From NCBI RefSeq assembly GCF_017696085.1, contig NZ_JAAORH010000001.1, positions 620,001 to 684,000 on the forward strand: a stretch of 64,000 bases of DNA, given 5' to 3'. Numbering within the stretch: the stretch's first letter is position 1; the number at the start of each line of letters is the position of its first letter. Both the position numbers and the translations under genes were made by a program. This document shows, piece by piece, positions 44,584 to 54,401 of the stretch. The notes under the pieces are model-generated. The model did not search any database, was not told the DNA's origin, and saw only the letters and a program-made list of their open reading frames with translations. The DNA is from Prochlorococcus marinus XMU1410. Lineage in GTDB: Bacteria; Cyanobacteriota; Cyanobacteriia; PCC-6307; Cyanobiaceae.

Positions 44584-45497
44584 TGAAATCAAAAATTTTT
44601 AAAAATTTATTTGTCTATTTTCTATTATTTACACCAATATCTCTTGGTGTTATTTCCTGTTCTGGGAATAATAAATCTAGTTCAAAATTTAAAGAGGAAA
44701 TAACTTCAGATTTCATACCTCCTATTTCAGCTGTTGCCGCACTTGGTCAACTTTCTCCTGCAGGAGAGATTAGACAATTGGCAGCTCCAATAAGCCAGTT
44801 TGGCTCTTCCCCCCGAATTGTCGAAATTTTAGTAAATGAAGGAGATTTCGTAAAAAAAGGTGATATCCTCGCAATCTTTGAAAATAGAAAAAAATTAATT
44901 GCTGATCTCGAAAGAAATGAAAATCTAATTAATACTATTAACGAAGAAATTACCCTAAAGAAAGATCAAATTCAAAGGTATGAGTTAGCTTTGAGCAAAG
45001 ATGTATATTCTTTTGTAGAGTTTTCACAGAGAAAAGATGAATTATTAAAATTGCAAAAACAGAAAATAAATCTTATTGGAGATCAAAAAAATATCAAGAT
45101 AGATCTATTTAATTCAAAACTAAAGAGTCCAATTGATGGTTTTATCCTTGGAATAAATACGAGAGTTGGTGAAAGGCCTCAAAATGAAGGGATTTTGGAG
45201 ATTGGTTCTAGTCAAAAAATGGAAGCTTTGATAGAGGTTTATGAATCTGACATCGATAGAGTCTTTATTTCTCAGAATGTTGAATTGATTAGTGAGAATG
45301 GAGGTTTCCAAAAAACTCTTAATGGAAAGGTGATTAGGATTAGTCCTCAGGTAAAACAAAGAAAAGTTCTATCGACTGATCCAACAGGGGATGCTGATTC
45401 ACGAATTATCGAGGTACTTGTAAAACTAGATCAAGATTCTATAAATATCGTTCAAAACTATGCAGGAATGAAAGTGATTGCAAAATTTATTCCCTAA
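44583..45497 (+). CDS. devB: ABC exporter membrane-fusion protein DevB
   Basis: The HlyD-type adaptor of a DevBCA exporter, known in heterocystous cyanobacteria for glycolipid export. An N-terminal membrane or lipoprotein segment (FVYFLLFTPISLGVISCSG), paired lipoyl-like halves (LVNEGDFVKKGDILAIFEN; LKSPIDGFILGI) and a central coiled coil are visible. Coupled to devC by TAATG. Confidence 0.9.
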
Positions 45498-46669
45498 TGA
45501 ATCTTTCTTTTTTTAAATTTAGAAAAATTCCATTAGCTTGGTTGTTATTAACTAGGCAACCATTAAGACTAGCTGTTGCCATAGCTGGAATCAGTTTTGC
45601 AGGGATTTTGATGTTTATGCAATTAGGTTTTAGAGATGGTTTATTTGATACGAGCGTAACTATTCATAAACTTCTAGATGCCGATCTTGTTTTGATAAGT
45701 CCCAGATCAAAAAGTTCTATAAGCATGAGTGGATTCCCAAAAAGAAGATTAATTCAAACTCTCGCAGTAGAAGATGTTGAAAAAACTGCTCCCGTTAATC
45801 TAAATTATTTACTTTGGAGAAATCCTGAAAATCTTAAAACTAGATCAATACTTGCATTAGGTTTTAATCCCTCCGATTCACTTCTTTTAGATGAGGGATT
45901 CTCAAATAAAGCTTATAAATTGAGAAATCCATCAAGAGTTCTTTTTGACAAACTATCTAGACCTGAATTTGGACCGATTGAAGAATGGTTCTTATCTGAA
46001 AAAAAAGTTGAGACTGAGGTTGCTGGGAAAAGGGTGATTGTTGAGGGCCTTGTTGAGTTAGGACCATCTTTTGGTGCAGACGGTAATTTGATAACTAGTC
46101 GAGAAACCTTCTTAAGACTTTTTCCTGCTAATCCACCAGGCAGTATAGAAATTGGTTTGGTAAAGCTAAAAAAAGGATCTGATCCTGAATTGATTTCAAG
46201 GATATTAAATAACTCACTCCCAAATGATGTTAGGGTTCTTACAAAAAATCAATTTATAGAATTTGAGAAGAATTATTGGAAAAATAGTACTGCAATAGGT
46301 TTTATATTTAGTTTGGGAGCATTAATGGGTTTCGTTGTAGGGTGTGTGGTCGTTTATCAAATTCTTTATAGTGACGTTACAGATCACCTCCCAGAGTACG
46401 CCACCTTATTGGCAATGGGGTATAGACTTAAGTCCCTTTTCTTTGTTGTAGCTAGAGAGGGGTTTTTGTTGGCATTGTTTGGTTATTTACCTGCTTATTT
46501 CTCTGGTCAAATACTTTACTCAGTTATAAGAAGTTCTACTAAACTCCCAATAATAATGGACGCAGACAAAACTATTTTAATTTTCGTATTAGTTTTAGTT
46601 ATGTGTATGGGATCCGCCGCTGTTGCAATGCGTAAATTAGTTGACGCTGATCCTGCCGAAATTTTTTAA
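45497..46669 (+). CDS. devC: ABC exporter permease DevC
   Basis: FtsX/MacB-like permease with an N-terminal helix (LAVAIAGISFAGILMFMQLG), a large extracytoplasmic domain and three C-terminal helices (FIFSLGALMGFVVGCVVVY, EGFLLALFGYLPAYFSG, LIFVLVLVMCMGSAAVAM). It forms the membrane part of the exporter with DevB and DevA. The cargo in unicellular cyanobacteria is not known. Confidence 0.92.
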   Translation: MNLSFFKFRKIPLAWLLLTRQPLRLAVAIAGISFAGILMFMQLGFRDGLFDTSVTIHKLLDADLVLISPRSKSSISMSGFPKRRLIQTLAVEDVEKTAPVNLNYLLWRNPENLKTRSILALGFNPSDSLLLDEGFSNKAYKLRNPSRVLFDKLSRPEFGPIEEWFLSEKKVETEVAGKRVIVEGLVELGPSFGADGNLITSRETFLRLFPANPPGSIEIGLVKLKKGSDPELISRILNNSLPNDVRVLTKNQFIEFEKNYWKNSTAIGFIFSLGALMGFVVGCVVVYQILYSDVTDHLPEYATLLAMGYRLKSLFFVVAREGFLLALFGYLPAYFSGQILYSVIRSSTKLPIIMDADKTILIFVLVLVMCMGSAAVAMRKLVDADPAEIF

Positions 46670-46682
46670 CAATTGAAGATAA

Positions 46683-47411
46683 ATGGTTAAAGCTAATAAA
46701 TCAAAAAATAATATTAAAAACCTTAAAACAGTCTCAATAAATAATTTGAGTCACTTTTATGGAAAAAATGAGAATAAAAAACAAGTTCTTAATGACGTTA
46801 ATTTAAATATTGATAAAGGAGAGTTGGTTCTTTTGAAAGGACCTTCTGGATGTGGTAAAACGACTCTTTTAACATTAATTGGTGCCTTGAGAACCTGTCA
46901 AAGTGGAGATTTAACTGTATTAAATAATCAGTTAAATGGAGCATCAAGGAAAACTCGTCAGATTCTTAGAAGAAGTATTGGAATGATTTTTCAAGGTCAC
47001 AATCTTCTGAGATGTTTAACAGCAGAACAAAATGTCCAGATGGGCGCCGATTTAATAAAAGGTTTAACATATTTGCAAAGACGTGAAATATCACGGAATT
47101 GGTTGTCAGCAGTAGGATTAGAAGAACATCATAAAAAGTTGCCAAATGACTTATCTGGTGGGCAGAAACAGAGAGTAGCAATTGCTCGAGCATTATCTGC
47201 TAATCCAAAACTTTTATTAGCTGATGAGCCGACTTCTGCTTTAGATAGTGTCACAGGAAGAGAAATAGTTACCCTTTTAAGGAAACTAGCAAAAGAGCAA
47301 AATTGTTCTGTACTTATGGTGACGCATGATCCAAGAATTTCTGATATGGCTGATAGGATATTAAATATGGAAGATGGTAAAATATATAGTGCTCATAGTG
47401 AGCTAATATAA
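46683..47411 (+). CDS. devA: ABC exporter ATPase DevA
   Basis: Powers the DevBC exporter. Walker A GPSGCGKTT, Q-loop IFQGHNLL, signature LSGGQKQR and Walker B LLADEPTSALD are intact, and the H-loop is VTHD. At 242 residues it is a single nucleotide-binding domain of the LolD/MacB type. Fourteen bases separate it from devC. Confidence 0.94.
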   Translation: MVKANKSKNNIKNLKTVSINNLSHFYGKNENKKQVLNDVNLNIDKGELVLLKGPSGCGKTTLLTLIGALRTCQSGDLTVLNNQLNGASRKTRQILRRSIGMIFQGHNLLRCLTAEQNVQMGADLIKGLTYLQRREISRNWLSAVGLEEHHKKLPNDLSGGQKQRVAIARALSANPKLLLADEPTSALDSVTGREIVTLLRKLAKEQNCSVLMVTHDPRISDMADRILNMEDGKIYSAHSELI

Positions 47412-47430
47412 TTTAAAGTTAAAAAATTTT

Positions 47431-47580
47431 ATGTCTAAGAGAAGGAATCTAAAAAAAGAAAAGCAGGAACGTAATAGAGCCTATGCTAGAAAATTCAAAA
47501 AAAGGAAATTAAGAACTGATGGAAGACCTGATGGTGGAAACGTTACAGGCACAGCAAATAATGGCGGTGCAGCTGATTAG
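47431..47580 (+). CDS. Small basic protein (49 aa)
   Basis: The N-terminal 28 residues are extremely basic (KRRNLKKEKQERNRAYARK), followed by a glycine-, asparagine- and alanine-rich tail (GGNVTGTANNGGAAD). It suits RNA or ribosome binding but no family is recognised. GC is raised at its 3' end, and it starts 20 bases after devA. Confidence 0.65.
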   Translation: MSKRRNLKKEKQERNRAYARKFKKRKLRTDGRPDGGNVTGTANNGGAAD

Positions 47581-47641
47581 TGAATATCTTTTATTTTTAT
47601 CTTTTGGAGTTTAATATATCATGCATACTTAAGACATAATC

Positions 47642-48553
47642 ATGAATGTAAGTATTGTTATACCGACTTACAATAGATTACCTATATTAAAGAAATGTCT
47701 ATTTGCGCTTGAGAATCAAAAATTAAATACAAATATCAGTAATTATGAAGTAATAGTAGTTGATGATGGATCAACTGATGGGACAACCCCATGGATAAAT
47801 AAAAATAAAGCTAATCTCCCTCACGTTATTCTATTTCAGCAAGAACATGGTGGGCCTGCACTTGGAAGAAATCTGGGAGTAATTAAATCAAAATATGAAA
47901 TTATTATATTCATTGATAGTGATCTTATTGTTTTAGAAAATTTTATAAATTGCCACGTAGAAAAATTACTTGCCTCTTGGAGAAAAAATGATAAAAAATG
48001 TTTTACCTATGGCTCGGTAGTCAATACATCTAATTTTCTAAATCCTCAGAGTGAAAAACATAAAATAATGGATACTTCTTTTGCATACTTTGCTACTGGG
48101 AATGTAGCGATATCAAAAGAATTGATTCTAAGTGTGGGATTATTTGATACTTCTTTTAGTCTTTACGGTTGGGAGGATTTAGAACTTGGAGAAAGATTAA
48201 AAAAAATTGGGACAAAATTAATTAAATGCCCAAATGCAGTAGGTTTTCATTGGCATCCGCCATTTAATTGCGAACAAATAGATTCATTAATAGCTCAAGA
48301 AAAAGAGAGAGCAAAAATGGCTTTAGTGTTTTATAAGAAACACCCAAATTTAAGGGTTAAATTTATGATTCAATTTACTCCTCTCCATAATTTACTTTGG
48401 CAAATTCTTTGCTTGGGAGGACTAATCAGTGTTGATAGAATCCTTCCTTTATTAAGACTCCTAGTAAATATAAGAAGAAATAGACTTGCACTTGAGATAC
48501 TTAGGATCCCTCTAAATATGATATACATTAAAGAATTAACCAATACAAGATAA
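47642..48553 (+). CDS. Family 2 glycosyltransferase
   Basis: A GT-A fold enzyme: SIVIPTYNRLPILKKCL at the N terminus, VVDDGSTDGT, and the metal motif FIDSDLIVL. YGWEDLELGERLKKIG in the second half is the acceptor-side signature. At 303 residues with no membrane helix it is likely peripheral. Sugar and acceptor are unknown; cell-envelope polysaccharide is a reasonable guess. Confidence 0.88.
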   Translation: MNVSIVIPTYNRLPILKKCLFALENQKLNTNISNYEVIVVDDGSTDGTTPWINKNKANLPHVILFQQEHGGPALGRNLGVIKSKYEIIIFIDSDLIVLENFINCHVEKLLASWRKNDKKCFTYGSVVNTSNFLNPQSEKHKIMDTSFAYFATGNVAISKELILSVGLFDTSFSLYGWEDLELGERLKKIGTKLIKCPNAVGFHWHPPFNCEQIDSLIAQEKERAKMALVFYKKHPNLRVKFMIQFTPLHNLLWQILCLGGLISVDRILPLLRLLVNIRRNRLALEILRIPLNMIYIKELTNTR

Positions 48554-48606
48554 AAAACTTTTAGAAATTCACATCACTTGCTAAGATATTTGAAGTAAAA
48601 TTCACA

Positions 48607-48670
48607 CATCTGACAGTTTCGGGTGAATTATTAATATTAATTCCCCGTCAGATGGAGGCTAACCCGAAAC
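48607..48670 (+). promoter_or_regulatory. Structured rpsB leader, probable pseudoknot
   Basis: CATCTGAC (48607-48614) pairs perfectly with GTCAGATG (48647-48654), and GTTTCGGGT (48616-48624) pairs perfectly with ACCCGAAAC (48662-48670), in the crossed order that defines an H-type pseudoknot. A competing hairpin joins GGG/GAATTA at 48621-48630 with TAATTCCCC at 48638-48646. The element ends 12 bases before the rpsB ATG. It is likely an S2 autoregulatory site, by analogy with other rpsB leaders. Confidence 0.6.
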
Positions 48671-48682
48671 CCTTTTAAAATT

Positions 48683-49387
48683 ATGGCTGTTGTATCACTA
48701 TCAGAAATGATGGAAGCTGGTGCTCATTTTGGGCATCAAACTAGACGTTGGAATCCCAAGATGTCTAAGTATATATATTGCGCGAGAAATGGAGTTCATA
48801 TTATTGATCTCGTAAAAACAGCATTGTGTATGAACAATGCATATAAATGGACTAGAAACGCTGCAAAAAGCGGTAAACGTTTCCTATTTGTCGGTACAAA
48901 AAAACAAGCATCAGATGTAGTCGCTCAGGAAGCTTCACGCTGTGGAGCTGCATATGTAAATCAAAGATGGCTTGGAGGGATGTTGACTAATTGGACAACA
49001 ATGAAAGCTAGGATTGAAAGATTAAAGGATCTAGAAAGAATGGAAAGTAGTGGTTCAATAGCAATGAGGCCTAAAAAAGAAGCTGCAGTATTAAGGAGAG
49101 AACTTGAAAGATTACAAAAATACTTAGGTGGACTTAAGGGTATGAGAAGATTACCAGACGTAGTTGTATTAGTTGATCAGAGAAGAGAATCTAATGCAGT
49201 ATTAGAAGCTAGAAAATTAGATATCTCATTAGTATCAATGTTGGATACAAATTGCGATCCGGATTTGTGTGAAGTTCCAATTCCTTGTAACGATGATGCC
49301 GTTAGATCTGTGCAACTTATTTTAGGAAGACTTGCAGATGCCATAAATGAGGGTAGAAAGGGCTCTAATGCCGAAAGAAAAAATTAA
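48683..49387 (+). CDS. rpsB: 30S ribosomal protein S2
   Basis: S2 sits on the back of the small subunit and recruits S1. [19 protein letters not shown] near the start, [10 protein letters not shown] and the [15 protein letters not shown] block are diagnostic. Length 234 is normal. It is followed by tsf, the usual bacterial order, and preceded by the structured leader. Confidence 0.98.
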   Translation: MAVVSLSEMMEAGAHFGHQTRRWNPKMSKYIYCARNGVHIIDLVKTALCMNNAYKWTRNAAKSGKRFLFVGTKKQASDVVAQEASRCGAAYVNQRWLGGMLTNWTTMKARIERLKDLERMESSGSIAMRPKKEAAVLRRELERLQKYLGGLKGMRRLPDVVVLVDQRRESNAVLEARKLDISLVSMLDTNCDPDLCEVPIPCNDDAVRSVQLILGRLADAINEGRKGSNAERKN

Positions 49388-49431
49388 ATTCTAATTTAAA
49401 ACTTACTATTAACTATTTTTTATTACTTCAA

Positions 49432-50088
49432 ATGGGAAACATTACAGCAAAACTTGTAAAAGATCTTAGAGACAAGACTGGCGCAGGAATGATGGACTGC
49501 AAAAAAGCACTTAACGAAACTGACGGGAATGTAGATAAAGCTTTGGAATGGTTAAGAAAGAAAGGTATAGCTAGTGCTGAAAAGAAATCGGGAAGAGTAG
49601 CGGCCGAAGGGTCAATTGGTAGTTATATTCATACAGGATCGAGAGTAGGAGTTTTACTAGAGTTAAATTGTGAAACTGATTTCGTTGCTAGAGGTGATAT
49701 ATTCCAATCTCTTTTAAAGGATGTCTCAATGCAAGTAGCAGCATGCCCAAATGTTGAGTATGTATCAATTGATGAAATACCTGAAGATGTTGTGGAAAAA
49801 GAAAAGCAGATTGAAATGGGTAGGGATGATTTATCTGGAAAACCAGAACAAATTAAAGAAAAAATAGTTGAAGGAAGAATAGCAAAAAGACTTAATGAGC
49901 TTGTTTTGCTTTCACAACCCTACATTAAAGATAGTTCTCTAACAGTTGAGGATCTTGTTAAACAAGCAGCTGCAAAAATTGGGGAAAATATCAAAGTAAG
50001 ACGCTTTACAAGATATACATTGGGAGAGGGTATCGAAAAAAATCAGATGGACTTTGCTGAAGAGGTCGCATCTATGCAAACAAATTAG
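49432..50088 (+). CDS. tsf: Elongation factor Ts
   Basis: EF-Ts recharges EF-Tu with GTP. The N-terminal UBA-like helices [20 protein letters not shown] and the core [11 protein letters not shown] are present. At 218 residues it is the short cyanobacterial type. The downstream gene begins four bases after the stop. Confidence 0.97.
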   Translation: MGNITAKLVKDLRDKTGAGMMDCKKALNETDGNVDKALEWLRKKGIASAEKKSGRVAAEGSIGSYIHTGSRVGVLLELNCETDFVARGDIFQSLLKDVSMQVAACPNVEYVSIDEIPEDVVEKEKQIEMGRDDLSGKPEQIKEKIVEGRIAKRLNELVLLSQPYIKDSSLTVEDLVKQAAAKIGENIKVRRFTRYTLGEGIEKNQMDFAEEVASMQTN

Positions 50089-50092
50089 TCAC

Positions 50093-51178
50093 TTGAATGA
50101 TTTGAATAATTTAAATAATTACATAGATAAAGATAAAATTAATTCTCAATTAGAGAGAGCAGAGATACAAAAAAGAATATTAACTAGAAATATCTATAGG
50201 GAATATGAACTTTATCTTAATCTAGTAAGAGATCTACTTTTCATCTCAGTAGAAAAAGGCCTGAATCAAATATATAGTTATCCAACAATTAATGATAATT
50301 TCTTAAAAGATTATGAATTCTATAGTCTTTTTAAAAAAAAAATAAGTAAATTAATATTTACGATTTTGCCCTTCTTAACAGTAGAACAATTAAAGATAAA
50401 TGAAATTGAAAAAAATATAAATAAGGAAATTAACTTTACTATTTTTGATAGTTCCACAAAAATAAAGGATGATCAAAAAGAAAAATTTCAATATGAAGAT
50501 GGTTTTCAATTAAAAGAACCCATTCAGTTCGAGATTACTGAAGACTTATCAAATACTTCTGAATATTATAAAGCTCATAATTATGAGAGATTCGTATCAC
50601 TTGATTTAGATAAAAACCAAAATAATAATTATTTATCTAAAAACAATATTTTTGAAAATTTAGGAGTTGAAAAACAATTTATTTCCTCCTTACTTGAATT
50701 AATAGGAGAAGAAAAGGTGGAAAAACAAAGATATCAAGAAAAAGAAAATATCAATCAAATGGATAATTTACCAAAAAATCAGATTTTTAATGATTTTGAT
50801 TTAATAGACAAGTCATTGGAAAATTTACTATTGAATCTCTCATATAATATTAATCAAGAATTATTCAAGGCAAATCTAATAAAAAAGATGATATCTAAAG
50901 ATACCTTTGATTACTTAGTAGGCAAAAATTTTATGATAAAACATCCATATCCTTTTGTTATTAATTTCGAATTAAACTTAAATCGGTCATCATTAATCGG
51001 CAATAATTTTCCAAGCTTTATTTTCTTCAATATATCTACTGTTGAGTTAGAGTTTAAAAATTTAAATCTTTCTATTCAAAGGAACAAAATAAATGAGCTA
51101 AAAAATCAATTTCAGCGTTTGATTAAAAAAGAGACATATTGGAGGCAAAAAGAAATAACTTTGAATAAAATACGTTGA
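50093..51178 (+). CDS. Unidentified protein in the rpsB-tsf operon (about 361 aa)
   Basis: TTG at 50093, four bases after tsf, is the preferred start; an earlier one inside tsf is possible. The protein is asparagine- and lysine-rich. An N-terminal helical region (LERAEIQKRILTRNIYREYE) and an acidic middle lead to a conserved-looking C-terminal domain (FMIKHPYPFVINFELNLNR). No catalytic motif or membrane helix is seen. Its place between tsf and recG suggests coexpression with translation genes. Confidence 0.7.
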   Translation: MNDLNNLNNYIDKDKINSQLERAEIQKRILTRNIYREYELYLNLVRDLLFISVEKGLNQIYSYPTINDNFLKDYEFYSLFKKKISKLIFTILPFLTVEQLKINEIEKNINKEINFTIFDSSTKIKDDQKEKFQYEDGFQLKEPIQFEITEDLSNTSEYYKAHNYERFVSLDLDKNQNNNYLSKNNIFENLGVEKQFISSLLELIGEEKVEKQRYQEKENINQMDNLPKNQIFNDFDLIDKSLENLLLNLSYNINQELFKANLIKKMISKDTFDYLVGKNFMIKHPYPFVINFELNLNRSSLIGNNFPSFIFFNISTVELEFKNLNLSIQRNKINELKNQFQRLIKKETYWRQKEITLNKIR

Positions 51179-51200
51179 AAAAATAACCCTTTTTTCAAAT

Positions 51201-53657
51201 GTGACTATTAGCGAGAATAATAATAAATTAATTAAAGATTGGATAAGACCTCTTCAAAAATCTCTTACTATTGAAACTGAAAATAAATTTATTAATACTT
51301 TAGGAAGAGAAAAATTTTTTAATGATTATTTGCATGAATCATTAAAAAAACTAGATAATCTAAATCTCTCAGACGAATATTTAGGGATATTTTATGAATT
51401 TTCTAAAAAATATAATGAATATAATAAATTAGATGAAAATCAAAGAAAAAGGTTAATTATAGATACAAGAAAAAATCTTTATAAACTAGGTAAAACTTTA
51501 GAAATAGAAAGTTCTAATAATATTAATAATAATGTTTTTCTGAATAAAGCTGATTCAAGTTTGTCTTTTGATTCAGATATTTCATTAATAAAAAATGTAG
51601 GAAAAGTTTATAAAAATAAGCTTAATGAATTAGGGATATTTCATATAAAAGATCTAATTAATTATTTCCCACGAACATATCTAGACTATACGAATAGAGT
51701 CAAGATAATAAATTTAAAACCAGAGAATTTATACACGTGCATCGCAAACGTTAAAAGATTTTATATTCATAAGAGTAAAAAAAATAGTAATTTATCAATA
51801 ATGAATATTGTAGTTTCTGATGAAACGTCTTCAATAAAGGTTACAAAATTTTTTTTAGGAAGAAGATTTAGATCTTACTCCTTCTTCACATCTCAAAAAT
51901 CTTTGTATATTCCTGGAACCAAATTAGCTATTTCCGGTAAGGTTAAATTGACAGAATATGGCAAAACTTTTGTAGATCCGCAGATTGAAATTCTTAAGGA
52001 TAAAAATGATAATTTTAATTTCTCAGGAAAAATATTACCCTTGTATTCATTAGGTGAAGCTCTATCAAATATGAGTTTTATAAAACTTATGAAAAAGGTA
52101 CTAATTTATGCAAAGCAATATCCAGAAATTTTAAATAAAAAGCAACTTGATTCATTATCTTTATTATCAAAAGCAGAGTCGTTGATTAATATTCATTTCC
52201 CACCAACTCAACAGGCACTTATTGAGTCAAAAAAACGTTTGGTTTTTGATGAGTTATTTCTACTTCAAATAAAGTTCCTACTTAGAAAAAGAAAGACGAA
52301 TAAAAATCTAACTTACCAACAATTACCTCAAAAGAAATCTTTATTAAAAGAATTTTTAAATACTTTTCCTTTTGAATTAACAAAATCTCAAGAAAATGTT
52401 TTAAATGAAATTAAGAAAGATTTATCTAATCCCGTACCAATGTCTAGATTGCTTCAGGGAGATGTGGGAAGCGGTAAAACTATAATTGCAATAGCGTCTC
52501 TTTTACTTGTCATTGAAAAAAACCTGCAAGGTGCATTTATGGTTCCAACTGAGGTATTGGCAGAACAGCATTATAAAAATTTATTAAAATATTTGAATCC
52601 CCTTTTAGTTTCTGTTGAACTTCTTACTGGGAATACTCCTCAAAAAAAGAGAAAAGAAATTTTCTCTAATTTGAACAATGGATTAGTTGATATCCTCGTA
52701 GGTACTCATGCATTATTTGAGGATAAAGTCATCTTTAATGCATTAGGCATGGTTGTAATTGATGAACAACATAGATTTGGAGTTACTCAAAGAAATAGAT
52801 TACTAAATAAAGGAGAAAATACTAACTTGTTATCAATGACAGCGACACCAATTCCAAGAACTCTTGCGCTTTCTATTTATGGTGATTTAGATGTGAGTCA
52901 AATTACAGAACTCCCTCCTGGGAGAGTTCCTATAACAACAAAAATAATTTCAGAAGATGATTTAACTAACTTGTTTAAGATTGTTGAAGATCAGATCAAT
53001 AAGGGAAAGCAAGCTTATGTGATTTTGCCACTTATAGAAGATTCAGAAAAAATGAATTTGAGCTCCGCAAAGAAAACATTCAAACATTTATCAGAAGAGG
53101 TCTTTTTTAACAAAAAAGTTGGATTATTACATGGCAAATTAAGTTCACAAGAAAAGAATGAAGTAATTAATTCTTTTTTAAAGAATGAAATTAATATATT
53201 GGTTTCAACCACAGTAATTGAGGTTGGCATTGATGTGCCTAACGCCACAATTATGATTATTTATAATTCGGACAGATTTGGATTGTCCCAGCTACATCAA
53301 TTAAGGGGGAGAGTTGGTAGAGGATCAACAAAATCTTTTTGTTATCTGGTAACCCCCGATAAAAATGGATTAGAAAATAAACGACTTTGTGTTTTGCAAA
53401 AATCTAATGATGGCTTTTATATTGCTGAAAAAGACTTGGAGCTTAGAGGACCAGGCCAGATTTTAGGATATAGACAATCCGGATTGCCTGATTTTGTCCT
53501 GGACAATTTACCTAACAATAAATTTCTTATTGATAAGGCTCGTGAAGAGGCTATTAAGATTATTAGCGATGATCCTGACTTAAAAGAAAATATTGTTTTA
53601 AGGAATATACTTATTGATAATTCTGATAATAAATTCATTCATGATTTCTTAAATTGA
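51201..53657 (+). CDS. recG: ATP-dependent DNA helicase RecG
   Basis: RecG remodels stalled replication forks and Holliday junctions. The N-terminal wedge domain is followed by helicase motifs GDVGSGKT (Walker A, near 416), DEQHRFG (motif II), SMTATPIPRTL (III), TTVIEVGIDVPNA and LRGRVGRG. About 140 extra N-terminal residues, typical of cyanobacterial RecG, precede the wedge. GTG start at 51201. Confidence 0.95.
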   Translation: MTISENNNKLIKDWIRPLQKSLTIETENKFINTLGREKFFNDYLHESLKKLDNLNLSDEYLGIFYEFSKKYNEYNKLDENQRKRLIIDTRKNLYKLGKTLEIESSNNINNNVFLNKADSSLSFDSDISLIKNVGKVYKNKLNELGIFHIKDLINYFPRTYLDYTNRVKIINLKPENLYTCIANVKRFYIHKSKKNSNLSIMNIVVSDETSSIKVTKFFLGRRFRSYSFFTSQKSLYIPGTKLAISGKVKLTEYGKTFVDPQIEILKDKNDNFNFSGKILPLYSLGEALSNMSFIKLMKKVLIYAKQYPEILNKKQLDSLSLLSKAESLINIHFPPTQQALIESKKRLVFDELFLLQIKFLLRKRKTNKNLTYQQLPQKKSLLKEFLNTFPFELTKSQENVLNEIKKDLSNPVPMSRLLQGDVGSGKTIIAIASLLLVIEKNLQGAFMVPTEVLAEQHYKNLLKYLNPLLVSVELLTGNTPQKKRKEIFSNLNNGLVDILVGTHALFEDKVIFNALGMVVIDEQHRFGVTQRNRLLNKGENTNLLSMTATPIPRTLALSIYGDLDVSQITELPPGRVPITTKIISEDDLTNLFKIVEDQINKGKQAYVILPLIEDSEKMNLSSAKKTFKHLSEEVFFNKKVGLLHGKLSSQEKNEVINSFLKNEINILVSTTVIEVGIDVPNATIMIIYNSDRFGLSQLHQLRGRVGRGSTKSFCYLVTPDKNGLENKRLCVLQKSNDGFYIAEKDLELRGPGQILGYRQSGLPDFVLDNLPNNKFLIDKAREEAIKIISDDPDLKENIVLRNILIDNSDNKFIHDFLN

Positions 53658-53714
53658 AAACTATCATTGTAATTTTTGATATATATGTCACCATAAATCA
53701 ATTGCAAATTTCAA

Positions 53715-54398
53715 TTGAAAATTTGGAATAAAATACCAATTCAAGATAATGGAGATAAATTAATAGCTATACCTAGCTGCCTAAATTTTTTAGATCCCCA
53801 CCCTTACTTTCATTTAGGAGCACCTTACAAAGATAAAACTTCTATTTGGAAATTAAGAGAGGAGGTTGTAAATAGATTAGTAAAGGTAAATGATTATTTG
53901 ATATCAAAGAGTAGTTTTAAACTTTTAATTTATGACAGTTGGCGACCTTTAGAAGTCCAGGAATTTATGTTTAAAAGAGCATTTTTATTAGAGTGTGAAA
54001 AATCTGATATTGATATTTCTTTTGAAAATATAAAATCTTATCCATCCATTTTAAAAAAAGTTGAAAAATTTTGGGCATATCCTTCTCATGATACTAGGTG
54101 TCCTCCCCCTCATTCAACTGGGGGTGCATTGGATGTTTGTTTATCAGATAAAGAAGGAAATCTTGTTGAAATGGGAAGCAAGGTTGATCAAATGGATGAG
54201 ACCTCAAATCCTTATTTTTACACAAACATGAAGAATGAAGAAGCAATTATTTGGAATAGTAGAAGAAATTTATTAAGGGAAATTATGACTAAATTTGGAT
54301 TTTCTCAACATCCTAATGAATGGTGGCATTTTAGTTATGGTGATCAATTATGGGCTTGGAAAAATAAAAAAGCAAATGCCCTCTATGGAAAAATTTAA
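53715..54398 (+). CDS. D-alanyl-D-alanine dipeptidase (VanX/DdpX, M15D family)
   Basis: A zinc peptidase cutting the dipeptide D-Ala-D-Ala. The metal motif PHSTGGALDV (H and D ligands) near residue 134 and EWWHFSYG near 210 are intact, and YDSWRP carries the conserved arginine. TTG start. It may recycle peptidoglycan fragments; antibiotic resistance is not implied, as no vanHA genes are present. Confidence 0.85.
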   Translation: MKIWNKIPIQDNGDKLIAIPSCLNFLDPHPYFHLGAPYKDKTSIWKLREEVVNRLVKVNDYLISKSSFKLLIYDSWRPLEVQEFMFKRAFLLECEKSDIDISFENIKSYPSILKKVEKFWAYPSHDTRCPPPHSTGGALDVCLSDKEGNLVEMGSKVDQMDETSNPYFYTNMKNEEAIIWNSRRNLLREIMTKFGFSQHPNEWWHFSYGDQLWAWKNKKANALYGKI

Positions 54399-54401
54399 AT
54401 T

